Shown here: piece by piece, positions 11,465 to 20,359 of the stretch
Layout of the letters: every line of letters starts with the position of its first letter
Numbering within the stretch: position 1 is the first letter of the stretch
Source of the DNA: Cellvibrio sp. KY-GH-1
GTDB taxonomy: Bacteria; Pseudomonadota; Gammaproteobacteria; Pseudomonadales; Cellvibrionaceae
NCBI RefSeq assembly: GCF_008806975.1
Contig: NZ_CP031728.1
Location: forward strand, 1,240,001 to 1,304,000
Length of the DNA: 64,000 nucleotides
Reading direction: 5' to 3'
Position numbers and translations under genes: made by a program
Notes under the pieces: model-generated
The model's input: only the letters and a program-made list of their open reading frames with translations
Told to the model about the DNA's origin: nothing
Database searches by the model: none

Positions 11465-12862
11465 ATGCCCAGCCAACTGCCTTTGAATCTACCAGCCATG
11501 AATGATTTGTTTAGTAAAACTCCGGAGCGGGAAATCCTCAGTGTCAGCCAGCTTAACCGCCAGGCACGCCAGTTGTTGGAGACCCATTTACCTCTGCTAT
11601 GGGTGGAGGGAGAACTATCCAATGTCTCGATCCCCTCCTCCGGGCACTGGTACTTCACACTGAAGGATGAGCAAGCTCAGGTGCGCTGCTGCATGTTCCG
11701 CAACCGAAACATGACCGTCAGATTCAAACCCCAACAAGGGCAGCATGTGCTGATCCGCGCACGCGTTAGCCTGTATGAAGGCCGGGGCGACTACCAGATC
11801 ATCGCTGAGCACATGGAAGAAGCTGGCAGCGGCGCCCTGCAACGTGCCTTTGACGAACTAAAGCATCGCCTGTCCACAGAAGGCCTGTTCAACGAAGCCC
11901 ACAAAAAGCCTCTACCAAAAATCCCAAAACATATCGCTGTGATTACCTCACCCACCGGTGCTGCTATTCGCGATGTACTCAGCGTGCTCGAACGCCGCTT
12001 TGCCGGCATTCCAGTTACCGTGATTCCAGTCGCGGTACAAGGCAAAGAGTCCGCGCCGCAAATTGTGAAAGCGATTGATCTGGCCAACCGCGCCGGATTG
12101 TTTGATGCGATATTGCTGACCCGCGGCGGCGGCTCCATGGAGGATCTCTGGTCATTTAACGAGGAAATAGTCGCACGTGCAATGTTTAACAGCCAATTGC
12201 CAATTGTGAGCGCTGTGGGTCATGAGGTGGATTTCACGATTGCCGATTTTGTTGCCGACCTACGCGCACCAACCCCTTCTGCCGCCGCTGAAATACTGGT
12301 CCCAGATAGCGAAGAATGGCTGGATAAATTTATCGGCTTTGAAGTGTTACTTGAAGAAGCCATGCTGCGCAAACTTGCGCAACTGCAAAAACATTTACAA
12401 CATCTGCGTCAGCGTTTGCGTCATCCACGCGAGCGTTTGGAGCAGCAATCACAGCGGTTGGATAACCTCGAAATACGTCTGAAAAACCAGATCAAAAATC
12501 TATTAAGTCACCACCAGCACCAAATTTCACAGTTGCGCTTGCGCATGCAAGCCCATCATCCACAGGTGCGATTAGCACAGTTGCGTGAGCGTCTAAATAG
12601 CGCCGAAACACAATTGCACAAAGCGCAATTTATCTACCTTGATCGCCAGAAATTACGCCTCGCCACTGCGGCCCGAATGCTCAATACCTTGAGCCCGCTC
12701 AACACACTGGAGCGCGGGTTTGCACTGGTAACGGATGCTGAATCCGGCCACCTGATCAGCAACCAGCAACAATTGAAGCCCGGCCAGCGCATTCACACCA
12801 GGGTCGCCCAGGGTGGATTTCATAGTACTGTCGAAACGCTGGACACCAACACATCCCCTTAA
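11465..12862 (+). CDS. xseA: Exodeoxyribonuclease VII large subunit
   Basis: 465 aa. N-terminal OB fold (about 25-120, with SGHWYFTLKDEQAQVRCCMF), a catalytic core with the conserved TSPTGAAIRD and LTRGGGSMEDLW segments and AVGHEVDFTIADFVADLRAPTP, then a long coiled coil (about 285-405) that binds the small subunit XseB. It degrades single-stranded DNA to oligonucleotides in repair. The start could instead be the ATG at 11498 (MNDLFSKTPE). No strong ribosome site decides this. Divergent from guaB, the usual neighbour order in many gammaproteobacteria. Confidence 0.95.
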   Translation: MPSQLPLNLPAMNDLFSKTPEREILSVSQLNRQARQLLETHLPLLWVEGELSNVSIPSSGHWYFTLKDEQAQVRCCMFRNRNMTVRFKPQQGQHVLIRARVSLYEGRGDYQIIAEHMEEAGSGALQRAFDELKHRLSTEGLFNEAHKKPLPKIPKHIAVITSPTGAAIRDVLSVLERRFAGIPVTVIPVAVQGKESAPQIVKAIDLANRAGLFDAILLTRGGGSMEDLWSFNEEIVARAMFNSQLPIVSAVGHEVDFTIADFVADLRAPTPSAAAEILVPDSEEWLDKFIGFEVLLEEAMLRKLAQLQKHLQHLRQRLRHPRERLEQQSQRLDNLEIRLKNQIKNLLSHHQHQISQLRLRMQAHHPQVRLAQLRERLNSAETQLHKAQFIYLDRQKLRLATAARMLNTLSPLNTLERGFALVTDAESGHLISNQQQLKPGQRIHTRVAQGGFHSTVETLDTNTSP

Positions 12863-12882
12863 CCGAAAGCCGCCTAAAGGTT

Positions 12883-12912
12883 TTGATTGCGAAGGACAGC
12901 AGCCATTAGTAT
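12883..12912 (+). promoter_or_regulatory. Probable promoter of the thiOSG operon
   Basis: TTGATT at 12883-12888 and TAGTAT at 12907-12912 are spaced 18 bases apart and lie just before the TPP riboswitch, as expected for its transcription start. Confidence 0.5.
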
Positions 12913-12924
12913 ATTGGCCGGACT

Positions 12925-13045
12925 TCTTGTCGGGGCGCCTTGGCTGAATTGCATACACTGCACATTTGGTACGGAGGCTGAGATGGGCTCGGCCCAACCC
13001 GTAGAACCTGAACAGGCTAGAACCTGCGGAGGGAACAAGGCATAT
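12925..13045 (+). promoter_or_regulatory. TPP riboswitch (THI box)
   Basis: The conserved TPP aptamer pieces occur in order: TCGGGGCGCC (12930-12939), GGCTGAGATGGG (12977-12988) and ACCCGTAGAACCTGAACAGG (12997-13016), closed by GGAGGGAACAAGG. The helix P3 region around 12940-12970 is of variable length. It precedes thiO by about 50 bases, so binding of thiamine pyrophosphate should shut down thiOSG. A CCCTGCCCTCCGCC stretch after the aptamer could pair back with the GGAGGG part as the expression platform, probably at translation or by a terminator; I cannot decide which. Confidence 0.93.
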
Positions 13046-13092
13046 AGCGCACGCTATTTCCCCTGCCCTCCGCCTCATTTCCCCGAGGCACT

Positions 13093-14259
13093 GTGAAAAC
13101 TCAAACCAGCCAACAACACATCGCTATTGCCGGTGCCGGCCTGTTAGGTCGCTTGCTCGCTTGGCGTTTGCGTTTATTAGGTCACGAGATCACCTTATTT
13201 GAATCCGGAAAATTACAACCAGAGTCAAACTCTGTACGCGCCGCGGCGTTTACCGCAGCAGGCATGATTGCGCCGTTAAGCGAAGCTGTCGTATCTGATG
13301 CAAATGTCTATCGTATGGGCCAATTTGCTTTACAACGCTGGCCACAATGGCTGAAGGATTTACCACAGCGCGACCTACCAAAAAACAACTTACGGCAAAA
13401 CATTTCACCTAAAAGCAATTTACCCAACAACAATACAGAATTGTTTTTTGCCAAAGGCAGCCTGCTGGTTGCACATCCGCAAGATGAAAGTGAATTGCAA
13501 CAATTTGAAAATGAATTGAATTTTGTAGTGCCTGAATGCCGCAACTACCAATGGTTATCCGGCCATGAAATCCAGACACTGGAACCGGATTTGCACTCGC
13601 ACTTTATGCGCGGATTGCTGCTACAAGAAGAAGGCCACCTGCACAACCGCGAATTTTTACAGCAACTCGGCGATGAATTAATTCGCTTGAATATTAGCAT
13701 TCGCGAAAACACATCGGTAGAAACAGAACCACACACTATTCGCACTCATAGCGGCAGCGAAAAATTCGATCTGGTAATTGATTGTCGCGGACTGGGCGCG
13801 AAAACACAGCTGAAAGAATTGCGCGGCGTGCGCGGTGAAACACTGCATGTAGAAACCAACGAGATTCATTTGCAGCGACCAGTGCGCTTAATGCACCCGC
13901 GCTACCAGCTCTACGTTGTACCCAAGCCGAACAATCGCTTTATTATTGGTGCAACACAAATTGAAAGCGAAGACCGCTCAGCCGTCACCTTACAGTCATC
14001 GCTTGAGTTAGGTAGCGCACTTTATACTTTATCGCCCGCGTTTGCTGAAGCACGTATTATCGAAATGGATACCAATTTACGCCCGGCATTTATGGATAAC
14101 CTGCCCAAGATTTTCTGCAACCCTGGGCTTATCGTGGCCAACGGTTTATTCCGCCATGGGTATTTACTGGCGCCGGCTGTCGTTGAACAAGTACTTACCC
14201 AGGTGAAGCAAGACCAAACCATTTTATTTCCCGACTTACTTCAAACTTCTTTACTTTAG
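13093..14259 (+). CDS. thiO: Glycine oxidase ThiO (FAD-dependent)
   Basis: 388 aa. The FAD-binding Rossmann motif IAIAGAGLLGRLLAW lies at residues 10-24. Typical DAO-family segments follow: TAAGMIAPLSE, DLVIDCRGLGAK and the C-terminal LYVVPKPNNRFIIGATQ with ANGLFRHGYLLAP. It oxidises glycine to iminoglycine, which feeds thiazole synthesis by ThiG. The start is GTG at 13093. An insert around residues 90-115, rich in Asn and Lys, looks like a low-complexity loop. First gene of a riboswitch-controlled thiOSG operon. Confidence 0.9.
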   Translation: MKTQTSQQHIAIAGAGLLGRLLAWRLRLLGHEITLFESGKLQPESNSVRAAAFTAAGMIAPLSEAVVSDANVYRMGQFALQRWPQWLKDLPQRDLPKNNLRQNISPKSNLPNNNTELFFAKGSLLVAHPQDESELQQFENELNFVVPECRNYQWLSGHEIQTLEPDLHSHFMRGLLLQEEGHLHNREFLQQLGDELIRLNISIRENTSVETEPHTIRTHSGSEKFDLVIDCRGLGAKTQLKELRGVRGETLHVETNEIHLQRPVRLMHPRYQLYVVPKPNNRFIIGATQIESEDRSAVTLQSSLELGSALYTLSPAFAEARIIEMDTNLRPAFMDNLPKIFCNPGLIVANGLFRHGYLLAPAVVEQVLTQVKQDQTILFPDLLQTSLL

Positions 14260-14283
14260 ATTTCTGTTTCAGGTTAATAAACG

Positions 14284-14487
14284 ATGATTCAAGTGAGTGT
14301 TAACAATGAAATTAAATCCGTAGCAGTTGCAACCTTGTTGAGCGATGCACTGCAGGATTGGGGCTACGCTGACAGTAAAATTGCGGTAGCCATCAACCAG
14401 GAATTCGTACCGCGCTCTACCTACGCAGAGCGCTCTTTGAGCAACAATGATCAAATCGACATAGTTCGCCCGGTGGGCGGAGGTTAA
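14284..14487 (+). CDS. thiS: Sulfur carrier protein ThiS
   Basis: 67-aa ubiquitin-like protein ending in the essential double glycine (RPVGGG), which is adenylated and loaded with sulfur as thiocarboxylate for thiazole formation. It lies 24 bases after thiO and 4 bases before thiG in the same operon. Confidence 0.93.
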   Translation: MIQVSVNNEIKSVAVATLLSDALQDWGYADSKIAVAINQEFVPRSTYAERSLSNNDQIDIVRPVGGG

Positions 14488-14491
14488 TGCA

Positions 14492-15298
14492 ATGAGCAAC
14501 GCAACATCACCTGCACGCGATTTCACGCTTTACGGTGAAACATTTTCCAGTCGCTTCTTATTAGGTACTGCGCTCTATGCATCTCCTCAATTAATGCGCG
14601 ACTCCATTACCCAATCGCGCTGTGAAATTGTGACGCTCGGTTTGCGCCGCCAAAACCCGGCAAATCGCGATGGCGATGCAATTTGGCAATATATTCAGGA
14701 AAGCGGTTGCCGTTTATTGCCGAATACGGCTGGCTGTAAATCCGCGAAGGAGGCGGTAACCCTTGCCGAAATGTCGCGCGAAATTTTTAATACTGACTGG
14801 ATCAAACTGGAAGTGGTTGGCGATGACTACAATCTACAACCAGACCCATTTGGTCTGGTAGAAGCGTCAGAAATTTTAATTAAAAAAGGTTTTAAAGTTT
14901 TACCCTATTGCACTGACGATTTAATTTTGTGCAAGCGTTTGTTGGATGTGGGCTGCGAAGTATTAATGCCTTGGGGCGCCCCCATTGGCACCGGCCAGGG
15001 GCTATTAAATCGTTATAACTTACGCAGTCTGCGCGAACGCATAAAAGATGTACCCATGATTATTGATGCCGGTCTCGGCGCGCCCTCACAAGCCGCAGAA
15101 GCAATGGAGATGGGATTCGATGGGATCTTACTGAACACCGCTGTAGCAAAAGCACACAACCCACCGTTGATGGCAGAAGCCTTTGCCGATGCAATCGATG
15201 CAGGTCGCAAAGCTTTTAAAGCAGGGCTCATGCAAAAACGCCAAACCGCTAGCCCAAGCACGCCCACCGTTGGCCAACCCTTCTGGCACCAGCAGTAA
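14492..15298 (+). CDS. thiG: Thiazole synthase ThiG
   Basis: 268-aa TIM-barrel enzyme joining 1-deoxyxylulose-5-phosphate, iminoglycine and ThiS thiocarboxylate into thiazole phosphate. Seen: [12 protein letters not shown] at the start, the Schiff-base lysine in [19 protein letters not shown], the phosphate-binding [19 protein letters not shown], and [15 protein letters not shown]. Ordinary length. The stop is 23 bases from the oppositely oriented HD-GYP gene. Confidence 0.95.
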   Translation: MSNATSPARDFTLYGETFSSRFLLGTALYASPQLMRDSITQSRCEIVTLGLRRQNPANRDGDAIWQYIQESGCRLLPNTAGCKSAKEAVTLAEMSREIFNTDWIKLEVVGDDYNLQPDPFGLVEASEILIKKGFKVLPYCTDDLILCKRLLDVGCEVLMPWGAPIGTGQGLLNRYNLRSLRERIKDVPMIIDAGLGAPSQAAEAMEMGFDGILLNTAVAKAHNPPLMAEAFADAIDAGRKAFKAGLMQKRQTASPSTPTVGQPFWHQQ

Positions 15299-15320
15299 GC
15301 ATTGACGGAAACATCAAAAC

Positions 15321-16691
15321 CTACGAGATTGGCGGTGCTATAAACCCGCCAATTTTTTTTAGCCCGAAAGCCAACTTCTCGGTGATTTTTGATTGTTTGC
15401 AATCGCCCGAATTCACATAAACCTGCAACATGTGGGTTAAGCGATGTAAATGGAAATTCATTTCCTGCTGACGCAACAGCGCGTCCTCAACTACCTTGTT
15501 AATGCTGATGCCCTGCTGCTTTGCTATCGACTGCAACGATTCTCGCAAATCTTCTTTAAATAACAAACTACCTTTAAACGTAGATGCAATATGCAACACT
15601 ACGTTTTGCAAGCTATGCAACTTACGATCACCATGGGTGTAGCCCAATCCCGTTAACACGGAACTCAACTCGGCGAACCATTGTTGCAAATGGGCATTCT
15701 GTTGCAACATACGCTCAGCAAATTCCGGAACTTCACTCCCCTCCACCACATCATCCAGCGGAATTTCGCTGCGAAAAATCATGGTGCTGACAATTTCACA
15801 GCCGCGATACAAATAGGCGGCACGATTCAATTCCAATACCGCAATCACTTCGCGCCAACGGCGGCCATAGGGCTTAAAACGATTGTAATAAATCCCCACA
15901 ATACTATCGGACAACCCAAGAATTTGCCCATGCAAGGATATTTCACTTTCCACTTTTCCCAATGGATAACCCGTACCATCACAGCGTTCGTGATGCTCAC
16001 CAACAGCTGTAATTAACTCCAACGGAACATCAGGAATTTCGCGCAATACCTGGCAGGAAATAGCCACATGCCCCTGCAATGTTTGCCATTCTTCACCGGT
16101 TAACTCCTCTTCTTTGGCAAGAATATAAGGAGGAATATGCATCATACCGAAGTCATGGGTAATGGCCGCCCAAAATACCAACTGGGTTTCTTCAAGCGGT
16201 AAACGCATTTCCTGTGCGATAAAAATCGACCACAAACCTACGCTCAGGGTGCGCTGAAACAAACTATTCATTTGCGCCTCCATGACCGTGAGACGCTGCT
16301 GTACCAGTGGAAATTGCTCCAGCATTTCACTCACCGGACGCAAAGAATCCAGCGGATACTTGCGCTCTTCCAGCGACTGGAAAAATTCCGTCTCGCGAAT
16401 GGTATTTATCATGTGCTGCAGAAAATCCGCATTGCTCATCAACCGTTGGATCTGAATACAGTGGGTTAAGGGCAGAGCCAGAGATGTTGACTCGAAGGGA
16501 AGAAGTGTTTTGTAGGTTATCAACTCGCCACTGGCGAGAAGCAACTCACCTGCACCTGAGTAAATGTCTTTTATAGCGATGACGGGATTGGTGGAACATA
16601 AGTGTGCCAGATAAAAATCATAAGCATCCAACCGCAAGGGGTCCCACGCGGACGAAGTATTTTTAATCATTGACGGTTGATCGTACGACAT
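15321..16691 (-). CDS. HD-GYP domain protein, probable cyclic-di-GMP phosphodiesterase
   Basis: 456 aa, cytoplasmic. The HD-GYP domain spans roughly residues 150-300, with the metal-binding histidine-aspartate pair in AITHDFGMMHIP, then HVAISCQVL, and the diagnostic GEHHERCDGTGYPLG (HHE and DGTGYP). The N-terminal ~130 residues and the C-terminal ~150 residues carry no domain I recognise; the latter may be helical. Such proteins usually hydrolyse c-di-GMP and affect motility or biofilm. The 3' end overlaps the thi terminator on the opposite strand. Confidence 0.85.
   Translation of the reverse strand: MSYDQPSMIKNTSSAWDPLRLDAYDFYLAHLCSTNPVIAIKDIYSGAGELLLASGELITYKTLLPFESTSLALPLTHCIQIQRLMSNADFLQHMINTIRETEFFQSLEERKYPLDSLRPVSEMLEQFPLVQQRLTVMEAQMNSLFQRTLSVGLWSIFIAQEMRLPLEETQLVFWAAITHDFGMMHIPPYILAKEEELTGEEWQTLQGHVAISCQVLREIPDVPLELITAVGEHHERCDGTGYPLGKVESEISLHGQILGLSDSIVGIYYNRFKPYGRRWREVIAVLELNRAAYLYRGCEIVSTMIFRSEIPLDDVVEGSEVPEFAERMLQQNAHLQQWFAELSSVLTGLGYTHGDRKLHSLQNVVLHIASTFKGSLLFKEDLRESLQSIAKQQGISINKVVEDALLRQQEMNFHLHRLTHMLQVYVNSGDCKQSKITEKLAFGLKKIGGFIAPPIS
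15328..15360 (+). terminator. Intrinsic terminator of thiOSG, lying inside the HD-GYP reading frame
   Basis: Stem ATTGGCGG (15328-15335) and CCGCCAAT (15346-15353) with a 10-base loop, followed by T53-T60. It is correctly placed 30 bases after thiG, and it encodes the last residues of the convergent HD-GYP gene on the other strand. Confidence 0.85.
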
Positions 16692-16783
16692 AAAACCATC
16701 CGTGCAGAACCCATGCGATAACTTAAACGTTAAGCCTTGGATTTACATTATTGTTAGTTAACTGTTCCGTTAGCGGGCGGTGA

Positions 16784-17683
16784 TTAATGCACCAATAGAA
16801 TTCGCCACAACCAGACGCTTACCAAACCCACCAACAAGCTATAACCAACCATGGATGCCGCAAAACGCGGAGCCAAATTATGGCTCACCGCCAACACCCC
16901 GGCAGAAATCATAGCCGGCATTGCCGCTTCCAATACCACCACCTGAGCCGCAAGCCCCCGGATATCAAATAACCACAAACCCAGCCAGGCAAACGCAGGA
17001 GACACAACCAAAATATAAAAACAGCCAAAGAGCAATGGGGGCAGATGGGACGATTCCAGCCTGAAACGCCACTGCAACCCCACTGCGACCATCACTACTG
17101 GCACAAGTGTAGATGAAATTCGCGCAAGCGCCTCGGCCAGCCAATCTGGATAGCTGAAAAAACGCAGCGGGAAGGCAAGAATCAAAGCAATGAATGAGGG
17201 AAACACCAGGATATTGCGCAGGATTTTCGTGGCCGATGTAGCCCCACGAGCATAGTAAGCAGCAAGCGCAATACCAAAGGTATTAAGCGCGATAAATGTC
17301 CCCAGCTGATCGTACAAAATTGCGTAAGGAATCCCTTGAGCCCCAAGATGCGCCTCAATTAACGGAATACCCACAAAACCTGTATTGCCAAGCGGCACTA
17401 ACAACATTAAAGCACCGGTAATTTCGCGCGACCAACGCAACCAGCGCGCGGTAAAAAAAGTAATCGCCGCACTAAAAAACATTACCGCCCACGCAACCAC
17501 CACCGGAATCAGCGCTTCATGGTTTAGGGTGAGCTTGGGAATTTCAGCCAAAATCAACGCGGGTAAAGCGACGTAAATAACATAACCGTTCAGCGAAGCT
17601 GCCGCATTTTCCGGCAAATGTTTACTACGCTGGAATAACAAACCTACCAGCAAACAAATAATTACAACGGCAATATTGGACAT
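16784..17683 (-). CDS. AEC family (auxin efflux carrier-like) permease
   Basis: 299 aa with about ten hydrophobic helices. Family marks: N-terminal LNGYVIYVALPALIL (helix 1-2 region), PLGNTGFVGIPL with the conserved Asn and Gly near residues 97-110, and a C-terminal half with ALGLQWRF-like and LEAAMPAMISAGVLA segments. Members export or import organic acids or similar anions. The substrate here is unknown. It is separated by 98 bases from the siderophore operon and has the same orientation; I see no strong reason to include it in that operon. Confidence 0.85.
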   Translation of the reverse strand: MSNIAVVIICLLVGLLFQRSKHLPENAAASLNGYVIYVALPALILAEIPKLTLNHEALIPVVVAWAVMFFSAAITFFTARWLRWSREITGALMLLVPLGNTGFVGIPLIEAHLGAQGIPYAILYDQLGTFIALNTFGIALAAYYARGATSATKILRNILVFPSFIALILAFPLRFFSYPDWLAEALARISSTLVPVVMVAVGLQWRFRLESSHLPPLLFGCFYILVVSPAFAWLGLWLFDIRGLAAQVVVLEAAMPAMISAGVLAVSHNLAPRFAASMVGYSLLVGLVSVWLWRILLVH

Positions 17684-17781
17684 GGAGGGGAATCAACAAT
17701 CAAGTAAGACGGGGGTCAAATAAGCCCTCTGATTATAGAGCAGGCATCTCGTAATGCCAAAAAGCCAACTTACATTATCAC

Positions 17782-18567
17782 CTATCCCACTTCGCCAATA
17801 ACGTCCTTGGACTTAACGAACTTGAGAACATTCGCTTGCAGCGCCTGCCTGATTACCCCGCGATCGGTCCCCAACACAAACATGGAAATACCTTGCCGCT
17901 GCCAGACTTGATAGTCCTCCACAGTTCGCGGTATCGCGCAAAATTGTGCCTGGCTGGATGCAACATTGAACGCGATGCTTTTTAACTCCGCCTTAACCCT
18001 TGGATGCTGTGTTTGCCAGGGCACGCCAAGAGATGCCGATAAATCAGCTGCCCCTTCGAGTATTACATCTACCCCCTCCACGCCGGCCAGCTTCCTGGCG
18101 TTCTCTGCCCCCTCACTATCCTCAATCATCAACACAACACAAACGCTGTCGTTAATATGCTGATTTCGCTGCGCCAACTCATCGGATTTAAAATTCAAAT
18201 GCCGGTGCACACTAAGCCCACGATCCCCCTCCGGATTATAGCGACACAACTGCACTGCCCTCCTTGCTTGCTCCACTGATTGGACGCGAGGAAAAACAAT
18301 CCCGCTTGCACCTGCGTCCAATATAGGCAACACCAGGTGTGAACGTTCCAATGGAACTCTCACCAATGCCGCCAGGCCCTGGCTACGAGCGGCCAAGATC
18401 ATATGATCCAGCGTCTGCATATCTGTCAAACTATGTTCGAGGTCGATAATGACAAAGTCATAATTGGACACTGCAATAAATTCCACCAGCAGTGGCGACG
18501 GGGTAAAACAAAAAATACCCAGCAACTGTTCACGGTTATGAACGCGCGCCCGTAAGCCACTATGCAT
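17782..18567 (-). CDS. sbnG: SbnG-like citrate synthase (HpcH/HpaI aldolase family)
   Basis: 261-aa TIM-barrel protein of the HpcH/HpaI class II aldolase family, with FVIIDLEHS, LVRVPLERSH and GASGIVFPRVQSVEQA. In staphyloferrin B clusters the homologue SbnG makes citrate dedicated to the siderophore from oxaloacetate and acetyl-CoA. It is the last gene of the operon and its start overlaps the end of the preceding NIS synthetase by 8 bases, indicating coupled translation. The function is assigned by context as much as by sequence. Confidence 0.82.
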   Translation of the reverse strand: MHSGLRARVHNREQLLGIFCFTPSPLLVEFIAVSNYDFVIIDLEHSLTDMQTLDHMILAARSQGLAALVRVPLERSHLVLPILDAGASGIVFPRVQSVEQARRAVQLCRYNPEGDRGLSVHRHLNFKSDELAQRNQHINDSVCVVLMIEDSEGAENARKLAGVEGVDVILEGAADLSASLGVPWQTQHPRVKAELKSIAFNVASSQAQFCAIPRTVEDYQVWQRQGISMFVLGTDRGVIRQALQANVLKFVKSKDVIGEVG

Positions 18568-20359
18568 GTTCTACATACTCCCACACTGGAACCGCTAATG
18601 GGTTAGGTAACAAGACATAACTGGCATTGCTGTCAGCGTGTTGGAAGAAACGGGTAATTAAATTGGCTTTCGCTATTAACGGGTCCCCCTCCAACAACCC
18701 ACCGATGCGCTGCCTCACCAGTTCCGAATTGTGTTTCGCGACAAATCCAGTTAGCGATTCCCGCACCATGCCCCACAATTGTTGCTCGCGCTCTCCAATT
18801 CGACACAGCTGATAAATAGCTTGGGCAATATGATTCACAAAAAGACAATAACTAACGCGCTGCCAGGTTTTGCTTTCGTCGTGAAGCACACTCGCCAATG
18901 CCTTTCCGGCCAATCCTTCAAGCATCGGCACTTGCCACATACCTCTAATTAATTTTGTTCCTTCCAGATCCCGCAAAATAACACCGCAGGGCCACCCATT
19001 CTCAAGCTTCACCACCACATTCTGTAAATGTGGCTCACAGGCAACACCCTGATCAAAATAGGCAGCCAATAACGGGGGAACCAAGTGTTTTATATATAAC
19101 GCGAACCAATCCAGCGCAACACCATGACGTTGCGATTTATTGGTTCTCGCTGACAGGACGCTAATACATTGCACCAACCAAGGCTCGCCTTGATGGCTAT
19201 CTCCAAACAAGGTTGCACTCAGCACCTGTTGAGTTGTACCGGAGCGCTGAAATGGCGTCGCATCACGAAAGATAACGCCGAAATGGCTACGCAAATCGCT
19301 TTGCTGCTCTTCATCCGCATCAGGAATATTGGCCGACAATGCGCAAGGTTCCAGCACAAACTCAAATCCCGGAAACTGTTGCTCCAGCTTCGCGACAACA
19401 GGCAAAAGAATCTTTGTAAGCCTAACTGAAGCATCCAGCTCATAGTAAGCATTCTTTCTGACACTATTGGTAATTCGCATACTTAGCGAACACTTTAAAA
19501 AATACGGAAAGTCAGGATTGTACAACGTGCGTACCGATGCAGTGGGACGAAAAAATATTCCAGATTCCCCCAGATACCTCAATGATTGATTTTCAATAGA
19601 TTTTTGCACCATCGTCTGTTGCAATAAATATTTTGCTTGCCAGGGATGGCAAGGCAAAAGGCTCCAGCCCGAAGGAATATCGCTGCATGCAACCTGACCC
19701 ATTTCTTGAATCAATGACCGCATAGGGAATTCATTACTAGTTGCCATCCATAGCACTACCGGCGATAGCGCAAAATAATGCAATTGAAACGAGCTGCCAA
19801 ACTCCGGCCCATACAGCAAACTTTCTGCATCATTGAAACCCTGCCTGCATTTAGGTGCAGGGTGAAAGCTGTGGCCGTAAATCAATGCTGACTCAGATTC
19901 AATATAGCTACCGCACTGCCCTTGTTCTTGTCCATGACGTCGACCATAAGCAACGCTTTGTTTTATCAAGTTAGTGCTATTTTCAATTTGCATTAGCATT
20001 TCTGCTTTTACGTTATCATTTTGGTAACGCAGACAAAGCTCTTCAACAATAAGCGCGGGCAAACACGTCCAGGCAAGCTGCTCAAATACCGCCCCATCAC
20101 CCAAACCACTCGCCAATACATCCGATGTATAAATATAATTACCGACCAATGACTGATTCGCCACACTGACAGATAACTTTCTTCCTACCGATGGAAACCC
20201 TATAAATAAAATACCTGCTGCACTCCCGCTGGAATTATCGGCCAGAAAATCCAGTAACTTATGAGGGATAGCAATTTCCCGGACATAACAGTTCAGTATC
20301 GCCAACGCTGAATAGCGATAGGCCATCGCATCAATAGATTCAACAACAAGTTTATTCAT
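18560..20359 (-). CDS. IucA/IucC-type (NIS) siderophore synthetase, SbnF-like
   Basis: 599-aa NRPS-independent siderophore synthetase. Signature parts: GHSFHPAPKCRQGF (ATP-binding, about residue 165-178), LLPCHPWQ (about 238), an SVRTLYNP stretch, and the C-terminal FhuF-like region with VACEPHLQNVVV. It forms an amide between a citrate- or ketoglutarate-derived carboxylate and an amine. Last of three consecutive NIS synthetases; the start overlaps the previous gene by 4 bases (ATGA). Which of SbnC/E/F it equals is my reading of motif and order, not proven. Confidence 0.88.
   Translation of the reverse strand: MNKLVVESIDAMAYRYSALAILNCYVREIAIPHKLLDFLADNSSGSAAGILFIGFPSVGRKLSVSVANQSLVGNYIYTSDVLASGLGDGAVFEQLAWTCLPALIVEELCLRYQNDNVKAEMLMQIENSTNLIKQSVAYGRRHGQEQGQCGSYIESESALIYGHSFHPAPKCRQGFNDAESLLYGPEFGSSFQLHYFALSPVVLWMATSNEFPMRSLIQEMGQVACSDIPSGWSLLPCHPWQAKYLLQQTMVQKSIENQSLRYLGESGIFFRPTASVRTLYNPDFPYFLKCSLSMRITNSVRKNAYYELDASVRLTKILLPVVAKLEQQFPGFEFVLEPCALSANIPDADEEQQSDLRSHFGVIFRDATPFQRSGTTQQVLSATLFGDSHQGEPWLVQCISVLSARTNKSQRHGVALDWFALYIKHLVPPLLAAYFDQGVACEPHLQNVVVKLENGWPCGVILRDLEGTKLIRGMWQVPMLEGLAGKALASVLHDESKTWQRVSYCLFVNHIAQAIYQLCRIGEREQQLWGMVRESLTGFVAKHNSELVRQRIGGLLEGDPLIAKANLITRFFQHADSNASYVLLPNPLAVPVWEYVEHA

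Noticed and set aside
16784..17683. AEC permease as the siderophore exporter
   Set aside because: An MFS exporter lies inside the operon, and the AEC gene is separated by a gap and belongs to a family of small organic anion carriers.
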